Shown here piece after piece: positions 56,161 through 64,000 of a stretch of 64,000 nt of DNA. The stretch spans positions 4,915,501 through 4,979,500 of the forward strand of contig OU015675.1 in assembly GCA_907165275.2 (NCBI GenBank). Direction: 5' to 3'. The first letter of the stretch is position 1, and each line of letters begins with the position of its first letter. The position numbers and the translations under genes are program-made. The notes beneath the pieces are model-generated. The model was not told where the DNA came from. It saw nothing but the letters and a program-made list of their open reading frames with translations, and ran no database searches. Source of the DNA: Zygaena filipendulae (lineage: Eukaryota; Arthropoda; Insecta; Lepidoptera; Zygaenidae).

Positions 56161-58090
56161 TTTTTTAAATACCATTTTTATTTTATCTTAAATTAAGATC
56201 ACGGTTCGTAAGAGAGTTTTTCTCTATCTCTTATAGTTTAGAATTTCCCCATACTGACCCAAAAAAAAAACCTCACCGTGTATAATGTAAATACAAAATA
56301 AAATACATAATGTGCTATTATGTAGATATATTATTATTATATTTTTATTTCTTAAAATAATAATAATGCTTGATCACAAAGCACCACGGTCCTAAACTAA
56401 TTTTTGTAAGTGAGAAATGTGTTAGTATATTTTTAAATCAATGTTAGTGTTCTATAATAAATATATTATATGTATATTAATGATTATCTACTTTACCGCC
56501 CGATACAAAGGTTATATTTAGCATATAACCCTAACAGCACCTCGTCTAAGTTTGCATTTAAAATTTCTCATTGACGATTTCAATAAAGCAACTAATTGAA
56601 AGCTATGAACAAACTGTATGTAAGATAATAAAAGGAGTACAATAGTTAAGCCTCGACTGAATAGTTTGCGATCGTCTCGTCTTCGCTATAAAGCGACGCC
56701 GCGCCGTCGGCCATTTTAAATTTTAAATCCGGTTAATTGGACCTCTAGCTAGAGGCGTTTCAATTAAGCGTATTTTTCTTTGATTGAATAACACAGTTGA
56801 ACAGGTACCCGATAAAGTTTTCAATTGAATTAAAATAATTATACTATTGTTGAATTGAAAATTAATATCTTCCTCAAAAAAGGAAACCATAGAGTAAAAA
56901 TATAAATTGGGAACTGAGTTTTTCCTGAGATTGCGTGAAATTTTTCTCAACTTTAAGGAGGTTGTGGTCTGGTTAACCGCTATACGCTAGAGCGGGTTTA
57001 GGTACTTTTGTCGCTTGAACAAACCACTTTTTTTATCCACGTTGTATATATACACACTGTATAATATGTATGTAACTATTTGGAGGGTTTCTCGAGCAAA
57101 GTTAAAAATCTGTGTAATAATGTCTACAGGCCGCTTAAATCTGCGTTAGCCCATGCACTCAAAGCTATACATTACGTTAAGTTGGGCCGCGCTGGCTGCG
57201 CGGAAAGCTACTTTATTTATGAGAGGTCACGATTAAACGTCTTCGCCATAATACTGGCCGTTTTGTTTGGATTTAGAAAACTTTTTTTTTGCACCTAAAA
57301 AAAGATAAAAAGTAGAGTTTTTCTGCTGGAATCTAAGATTACTCTAAGATGGCGGGGCGGATTCTTCATTCATGTTTTGGTGTCGATTAAAAATTGTTAA
57401 AAATATTTTTTTGTGTTGTATTGGACCGTAAGCTATGACGTTCGTCCCGAGAGATGTGCAGGTAATGTGGTTCCACCACACTTTCGATTCTGTAATTCTG
57501 TGTGCGCTGAATTCTATAACTAAGTCTATGCTCATCTAAAAAAACCATACGACTTCGATGGTAATGCAGTAATGTTTTTTTTTATTGCTAAAAATGTCTT
57601 TTAAGGTTTTATGTAAATAAATTTTTTTGGGCAAATAAAATTATAATCACAGCCTAGGTAGATATACAAGTTTCGTGATTTTTTTTCGTTACAGCGAAAT
57701 AGAAACCAATTATTTATTTGTTGGAAGTAAAATTGAGTTAAGAACTTTGATGTCGCAATTTATTCGTATTACGCGCTTTCATAAGATTGCGAATTTTTTC
57801 GGAAATAATGTATTTTTGGGTTGTAATTTTTCGGTACGTATTATATTAAAACTGTTGGTTACGTATCGCTCATAGATGGCTATCGGAATGATAAGGCATA
57901 AGGCTGTATTATGAATGTTTGTCCACCCTGCTAGGAGAAGGCCTGAGCCTGGTAGTAGGAAATGATGAAACTTTTAAGGTTGGGTCTAATCGAATTCCAA
58001 CAATTTATAATTAAAATCTTCCATGAAGTAACGTATTAACGATAAATTGATACTTATTATTATTTTCTTTTGTACTTAATCAAATATAAA
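56161..58090. other. Intergenic, no gene seen
   Basis: A GC-richer patch at 56660-56715 (gcgacgccgcgccgtcggcc) and another at 57180-57205 stand out, but no coding region or repeat boundary was recognised. Confidence 0.35.
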
Positions 58091-58092
58091 GT

Positions 58093-58185
58093 AGGTATCT
58101 CTCTTGTAAATAACAAGCCGAGGTCTCAAGCAGCCTCGGGCAATCCCGAGATAGAAGCCTTTACTTAAAAAAAAAAAAAAAAAAA
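58093..58185 (+). mobile_element. Short retroposon ending in poly(A)
   Basis: Ends with 19 A bases at 58167-58185 after gaagcctttactt. The upstream part has a small hairpin (ccgaggtctcaagcagcctcgg). Only one copy in the window. Confidence 0.45.
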
Positions 58186-58845
58186 GTGCTTAATAATTAA
58201 TTTAACTCCAGATGCACGTATCTTAATACGTGGCTTCGTGAATAGTTTCAGATTAGTGACATCACATCAAAGGCTCGATGCTTTCAGAAAATTAAGGGGT
58301 TTTAACCACGTTGTTTCCGCTTCGCAACTTCACAATGGAGTTTTGGCGATGAGAAACTTCCGTGGAATACATAATTGATGTGTCCAAGGGTCGATTAATT
58401 GCCCTGAATCACTACAAGGTTTGCCACCTTTTTTTGGAAAAAATATAATATTTTTCTGAAAAAAGATGCAAAAATATAAAAATGAGAAATGCAGGAAAAA
58501 ATTGTACCTACATATTATTATTTTTGATCACTGTATTGGGCAGCATTCATCCACAAATTATTGCTAGTTTGACAGTTGACGTGTTGTGGCCGCGTATGGA
58601 TTTCGTTCTGAAATCCCCCGTGCTGCGCTGCGGGTGCGTTCCGAGTCCGACTGAAATTTAGTACTTACTTACGATACTATATAATATACGTTCACATACG
58701 TAAACATACGTAGGTACGAATGGCAGCCCTAATCACGACCTACAAATGTAAGTGTTAATTTAACTATTATTACATTTAGCTATTTACTTTAATGAGACAT
58801 AAACTTTAAATATCCTTAAAATCCTTACGATATGTTATCTTAACT

Positions 58846-59213
58846 AATATTATAAGGTGAACGATTTAATTTTTTCTTTCTTTTTTACAATTTTCAACAA
58901 CAATTTTTAACAACTCAAAAATTAGTGGATCGATCTCAAAAATTCTTTCACTTATAGGAATCAATCTACGGTAGTCCTGAGTGATATGGGGTACTTTTAT
59001 CCCAAAATTCCCACGGGAACTCCAAAGTTAGCGCGGGTGAAATCCTTACTATTATTATCAATCCGAAAGTGAGTTTGTCACGCCTTAGCCGATCATCACG
59101 AAATTTCACGTACACGTTGTCAGGGGCACAGAGAAGAATATAGAGAACTTTTTGTCCCAGAATTCCCGCGAAAACACCGAAATTTCACGGGTGAAACCAC
59201 GGGGAACACCTGG
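58846..59213 (+). mobile_element. Two consecutive shared-tail retroposons
   Basis: First (58846 to about 59043) runs from actaatattataaggtgaac to a truncated gcgcgggtgaaat. Second (about 59047-59213) runs through acgaaatttcacgtacacg to a tail reading ggtgaaaccacggggaacac. Confidence 0.75.
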
Positions 59214-59680
59214 TATTGTATAGCTTTATTAAAGCGAGATCTTTTTTCGAAAAATTTCAAAGCCTAACCCAATTCATTCATTCACTTCAAAAACAGGTGT
59301 CTCGTTAACATTTTTATTTCTTTTATAAACCCATTTTCGTTTCTTGCTTAACTCGAAACTTTTAATATGATTTTTAACTCTTTTCTTAAATGAATTTACT
59401 AACTTTTATACCTTGTTTCTCTCGTGAAGGAGGTGTTGAATGGTTTTCTTTCTTAAGAAAGTTTTATCGAGTGTTTAAAATTTGATTGGACAGTGTTAAA
59501 AGTGTTTTTATTTTTTTACGGGAAAAAAAATTAACGAATGAAAAACTTTGCACTTTAGAGAGGAGGGTATATTAAGTTGCCTTTATGTGAAAATCCTTGA
59601 ACAATTAAGCTATTAGCATAGGCATATAAAATGGGAAGATTTTCCCTCGTATACCAAATACCTAATTATATTTTTTAATA

Positions 59681-59952
59681 CAGTTGCTCAAAAAGTGGCA
59701 TATTGCAGGGACGTATAGCGTTCGGGAAGTGGGCTATTACATACTCGAGCTTTTTCTTTACCTTTTCCGAACTCGTGCGTTCTCTTTCCCAACTGTCAAA
59801 AATGGCGAAACGACTTTGACACACTTTTTGTATTGCGCAACGTAGGTTTCGTATTACTAATACGACTAGCGCCATCTCTTGATCATAGTTGGAACTTAGT
59901 TGAGTTTGTGTTTTTATTATTTTACTAAATTTCTTCATTTTTTTCGCAACTG
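59681..59952. mobile_element. TA-flanked inverted-repeat element (Tc1/mariner-like MITE)
   Basis: Begins CAGTTGCTCAAAAAGTG and ends with the complement of CAGTTGCGAAAAAAATG. TA at 59679-59680 and 59953-59954, in turn within symmetric TTAATA/TATTAA. The CAGT start and TA duplication fit Tc1/mariner; a TTAA (piggyBac-type) reading is the alternative. An 87-codon minus-strand ATG frame fills it but resembles nothing. Confidence 0.7.
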
Positions 59953-60536
59953 TATTAAAAATAGTTGTTCAGTACACGTGCTCCCTCACCCTCACCTTCG
60001 GCTGCGCCTCGGCTCGGGTCGACATTTGTCGGAACTCTTTGCAATGACAGCCTTTCCGCACTTGTAATGAAATATACTATTTTTTTATAAGCTTTTATTC
60101 AACTTGTTGCAAGCTTTTATTCAACTTGTATTTACCTACATAGTTAGTGTTCGTAATATGTTGTCAGTTTCAAAATTTGCAAACAATTCGGGCACATTGC
60201 AAGGAATTTCGACAATGCAATATTATGGTACCTACCATGATGATAAAGCCAAATATACGTATAAGTACCTAGGGCTTGAATCTCCCTGATGGCAAATGGT
60301 AGGAGGGTAGAGTTTGGGCAAATTTGTAGCCATGAGTACGTTCCAATACATGTGATGATGGGTCTGAAGATGGAGCTGGAAGTTTGTCGCTGGACAATTT
60401 TTTTTTTTTATTTCGCTCCCTTTTGAAAATTGCAAAGGTGACTTTTGAAAGTAAGAAAGAAAGATTTATTTAAGCAAGATAATTTAATTTTGGGCTCGTT
60501 TGTTTTGTTCTCCAGAGTAGGTACTACACTACACGT

Positions 60537-61287
60537 CAGTGGCGAAGGGTGAAATATTGAGAGAGGCAACCCGGAAATCTATTTGGTACCTACTATAAAT
60601 ACGTAATTTCAACTATCTACTTACCGCAAATACCTAATTTCAACGTACGTCTGCGTAACTGCTTTCACTATCATTACACACAACAAAAAAAAAATCCAAT
60701 TATAATACTAATCAGTAATCACTATTTAATACCAAGTAATAAATTCTAATACGTGACACTAACTAATAAATTCTAATACCTATAAATTTTCAATTTTTTC
60801 ATCATAAATTCAAGTTGTCTGTCAACAGTCAACACAGAATGTCCGCTTCGTTTCGAATTTCTAGGACCAATAAGGATATTTGATGAGACAGTAATAGAAA
60901 ATGCGTGCGCGTGAGCAAGATGGAGGGAGTAACTCGATTTGCAGCGGCTTGCCATAGTAGCTACTTTAGCCGGCTGCCTGCGACCTTGATGTGACGTCAC
61001 GGCATTATTTTGTATGGAAGTTTAACTGCCAAAAAGCCGATCGCGCCACCGGCTTATTTTATAACAATTTGTTGTTGAAGAGCAAATTTGTTGATAGTTT
61101 AGGCGTTTTATAATATTTTCTACTCAGTAGAGATAATTTTTGTAGTATTTCAGTAGATTCTACTGAAATCCTTCCTACAAAAATTACTAATTGTGCTATT
61201 TCTAAATTACGGCAGAGAGAGTGATTGTGTTCCCAACTTCTGAAGGGAAGCCGGTGGGAATCGGCTTATATGGTACCTTCGCCACTG
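60537..61287. mobile_element. Non-autonomous hAT element with perfect 8-bp target duplication
   Basis: Starts CAGTGGCGAAGG and ends CCTTCGCCACTG, a 12-bp perfect terminal inverted repeat. CTACACGT flanks both sides (60529-60536 and 61288-61295). 751 bp. The subterminal parts (gggtgaaatattgagag; ggaagccggtgggaatcggc) recur in the element at 62899. No transposase frame. Confidence 0.92.
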
Positions 61288-61295
61288 CTACACGT

Positions 61296-62760
61296 AAAAG
61301 TTTGTTTTTTTTATAATTATATTTCATTTAATATTATTAAAATATTATATTTTTCAAAAAAGTATTAACTTTCACACAAACGAACGTGTTCAACTATTAT
61401 TGCAATGGTTTACTAAGTAACGGTATTTATTTAATAAAGCCTGGGCTATTTTTAATCGACCAATATTAGTTAATCCCTTCAGCCGCCTTAGAAACCCTAT
61501 ACGTAACCCGTGTCGTAGAAATAATATAATAATATTTGTTTTTTTACGTTACCGCTGCCGTACGAAACTTAATCACAATATCTTTTCTCCTGTTTTTCGT
61601 AGAAAGAATATTTTTTCTCTTTGATGAAGTAAGTACCTACCTATCTACCCCATCAAAATACACAAATCCGATCATTCGAAGATGCCATCTGTTATAATAC
61701 AGAGTTATTTATTTCATGTAAAATATAATGTAGGTAATCATATGAGTAATCATCAGCTTTCAGCCGCTATAGTCGAAGATCCGACGATCTTTTCTTTTTT
61801 TTTTCAGGGGTTTACCATAGCCAGATGTTGACATAAATAGCTTCTTTTTAGTGAAATTCTACCAGGATATATCTACTTATACCTATATCTACAAAAAAAT
61901 TCATAAAAATCGGTCAAGGCGTTTCGGAGCAGTTCGATAACAAACACTGTGACACGAGATTTTTATATGTATATTCGATTAATCTCTTTATACTCGTACC
62001 CATATAAAGTGAAATAAGTATAGTTGTATAAATTATTGTATAAATTAGTAGAAAAAATCTTCTTCTCTTCTGAATTAAATTGTGTGGTTTCTTGTGTGTC
62101 GTCCGAACTTTTGTAAATAAATTTCATCTGTATATATAAGATATCGTTTCGTGAATTACTTCATCCCACCACAAACGGACAGCCACAAACTCTAATCACC
62201 TAACTGGACATTTTATCATTACCTCTCAGACTACAGTATGTTTCTAGCAACAAGCCCCAGGCATTCACTCGACAATGGAAAACCGGCACAAACTGCATTG
62301 TAATTAAACTATGTTTAACTCGAACGAATGCACTTGCACTCAATACAATGCACCGACTACGAGTGGGTACGCCTCAGAACATTATGTGTTACAATTTCCT
62401 TTCAACTATCGACTTTTCGATTTGTATCCGACGTAACGACTCTTGTATGTGACTGAATACTGAATTCACTGAACACTAAAATTGGTGCATTTTAACATCT
62501 GGTAGTAGTTTTAAGTTCAGCAAACATTTTCGTCATACCGCTGGAGTCTACACATTATAATGCGAATACCTGGATAGATCTGATTGCTACTTCGTACCTG
62601 ATTGTCGGGATGGGGCAGTTCCTGGCGCCAGGTTTTTCACCTCATGACCTCATACATGCATAGCACCTATAGGGTAAAACCCCCAAATGAAAAACAGAGT
62701 TTGTGTATCGTCGTAACTTAACGATATTGAAACCGCCCCCTCTGTTGATCAGTGTTAAGG
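61296..62760. other. Intergenic, no gene seen
   Basis: AT-rich. A worn retroposon-like segment (aaaaatcggtcaaggcgttt) lies near 61905-61930. No open frame of interest. Confidence 0.4.
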
Positions 62761-62898
62761 TTTAACTCTGTTTTGATTGATTTAATATAATACATGTCTC
62801 TGTACGAAAAATGGGGCGCCCACCGGCACCCTGGTTGACCTCTGGAGTCCGCGAGGCGATGAAAAAACGTGACAAAGCTTTTCGAAGATACAAGAGAG

Positions 62899-63155
62899 CA
62901 GTGGCGAAGGTACTATCTATAGAAGCCGATTCCCACCGGCTTCCCTTCAGACGCAACAACTCTCTCTACCATAATTGAGAACGTTGTCGGGGTACAGGGA
63001 ATTATTAATTAATTATTTTTTATACCGGGATTCCCGCGGGAACTCCGAACTTATCGCAGGTGAAACTGCGGGGAACAGCTACCTAGTAGTTTAATAAGTT
63101 GAAAATAAAGTAGGTTTCCGGCTTCCCCCTCTCAATATTTCACCCTTCGCCACTG
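62899..63155. mobile_element. Non-autonomous hAT element with perfect 8-bp target duplication, inside a LINE
   Basis: Starts CAGTGGCGAAGG and ends CCTTCGCCACTG. CAAGAGAG lies on both sides (62891-62898 and 63156-63163). Same family as 60537-61287, in opposite orientation judging by the subterminal sequences. Most of its middle is a retroposon insertion. Confidence 0.93.
62978..63087 (+). mobile_element. Shared-tail retroposon inserted in the hAT element
   Basis: Contains gaacgttgtcggggtacagg, gattcccgcgggaactccga and GGTGAAACTGCGGGGAACAG. It lies wholly within 62899-63155, so it is younger than the hAT insertion or arrived with it. Confidence 0.75.
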
Positions 63156-63325
63156 CAAGAGAGATCGCACTGAGGAAAGCTTCGTCTCTTTAGTAAGGCA
63201 AGGAATGTTTGTAATCGCATTATAAGTGAAACTAAGCCCTCCTATTTTCATGAGCGTTTAGGTAACAGCACTAGTGGTCGGATGTGGAGGTTCCTGGATG
63301 CTGCTATCGGTAGGTCTAAGGTTTG

Positions 63326-64000
63326 TCAATTGGGAGCATCTATTAGGTACACTTGATGACATCAATCGCCATTCTTCTTCATACGCAAAATATTAAGAAG
63401 TTTCTACATACGCTCGCGCTTTGCTCTCGACGGGGTTGGCTATTACTGCCTCTAGTTGCTATAATTCTTGTATGAACGATTTTGAACAATTTCAGAATTT
63501 TCATGTTTATATATTTGAACGCACATCAAGCAAAAACTATTAAAGAGACTAATAAATAAAACTTGACTTGTTAGAAACCTATCTCCCAGGTCACATGAAG
63601 AACAAGGTATCGAATTCGTATGTCGATTTTTATGAAAGATTTTTCTAACTTTTTCTAACTTACAAATTAATCAACCAACAAAATATCGATTTCACAACAA
63701 ACAATTATTTTGCCTAACGAATAGATAACAGTTTGAATGGTATTCCTTTCAGTTTAACGGCAAGGGTGTGCGTTACGTAACCTATACTAAAATCGGTATA
63801 AGATGGGACCAAGATCGGACCGCGTCTGAGTGGTACCCAGGTTTCAATTTCCGTTCCCATCACATCTTTAAGTAGTCCACGACCCAAGATCGGACCTTAT
63901 TAGGATTTGGCTCGTCGCAGTAGGTAATATGTGAAACGCGCTTTCTGGTATTGAGAAATGTTTATTTATAAGACACAGCGTGATCTATATAACTTTTTGT
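63326..64000. other. Non-coding end of window
   Basis: The LINE similarity fades after 63325. A direct repeat of caagatcggacc occurs at about 63810 and 63885. No gene seen. Confidence 0.35.

Larger units (their letters stand above)
62813..63325 (+). mobile_element. LINE ORF2 fragment interrupted by a hAT element
   Basis: Before the hAT the frame reads PAPWLTSGVREAMKKRDKAF then RRYKR (to 62898). After it (63164-63325) comes ARNVCNRIISETKPSYFHER and SGRMWRFLDAAIGRSK, the linker between endonuclease and reverse transcriptase in Jockey-type LINEs. One frameshift lies near 63190. The two parts were contiguous before the hAT insertion at CAAGAGAG. Confidence 0.75.

Noticed and set aside
56690..56715. 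CpG-rich patch as a promoter
   Set aside because: Only about 25 bp stands out, with no gene on either side.
59675..59938. 87-codon minus-strand frame as a gene
   Set aside because: It starts and ends almost at the ends of a TA-flanked MITE, so the frame is part of the element, with no recognisable domain.

Overview
The window looks like AT-rich chromosomal DNA from a moth or butterfly (Lepidoptera). Two observations support this: the genes are intron-containing insect-type GMC oxidoreductases, and the rest is crowded with short retroposons that share the GGTGAAACCGCGGGGCACAG tail common in lepidopteran genomes. The species cannot be told from the sequence alone.

Only two protein-coding genes are convincing. 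They are tandem paralogues on the + strand, at 1952-16239 (737 aa) and 20199-23808 (757 aa). Each has four coding exons with identical intron phases (0, 2, 0), and exons 2 to 4 are the same length in both (158, 115 and 1326 nt). Both encode FAD-dependent GMC oxidoreductases of the insect glucose-dehydrogenase-like type. Both also carry an unusually long N-terminal region that ends in a paired-basic, furin-like site just before the FAD-binding fold. Gene 1 is stretched to 14 kb by transposon-filled introns, while gene 2 is compact (3.6 kb). The last ~200 coding bases, which hold the catalytic His and Asn, are about 98% identical between the genes although the sequence just upstream is far more diverged. 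This points to recent gene conversion. A 147-bp relic of a C-terminus plus 3' UTR lies 8 kb downstream of gene 2.

The remaining ~40 kb (23809-64000) has no gene I can support. It is a mosaic of transposable-element debris: 5'-truncated LINE tails, one readable piece of LINE reverse transcriptase (37557-38165), tRNA-derived SINEs with A and B boxes, about 40 copies of several SINE-like families sharing one tail, and many non-autonomous DNA transposons whose ends and target-site duplications can be read. These include three hAT-like elements with 8-bp duplications (60537-61287, 62899-63155, 37042-37322), three elements with TWA duplications (27708-27944, 28697-28933, 54767-54999), two TA-flanked elements (24848-25080, 59681-59952) and several foldback elements. 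At 62813-63325 a LINE is interrupted by a hAT element that itself contains a SINE-tail copy. Intron 1 of gene 1 holds an apparently exact 597-bp tandem duplication.

No prokaryotic-type system, CRISPR array or free-standing tRNA/rRNA gene was seen. The most interesting biology is the tandem GMC pair: its gene conversion, the possible propeptide and the short upstream reading frames.
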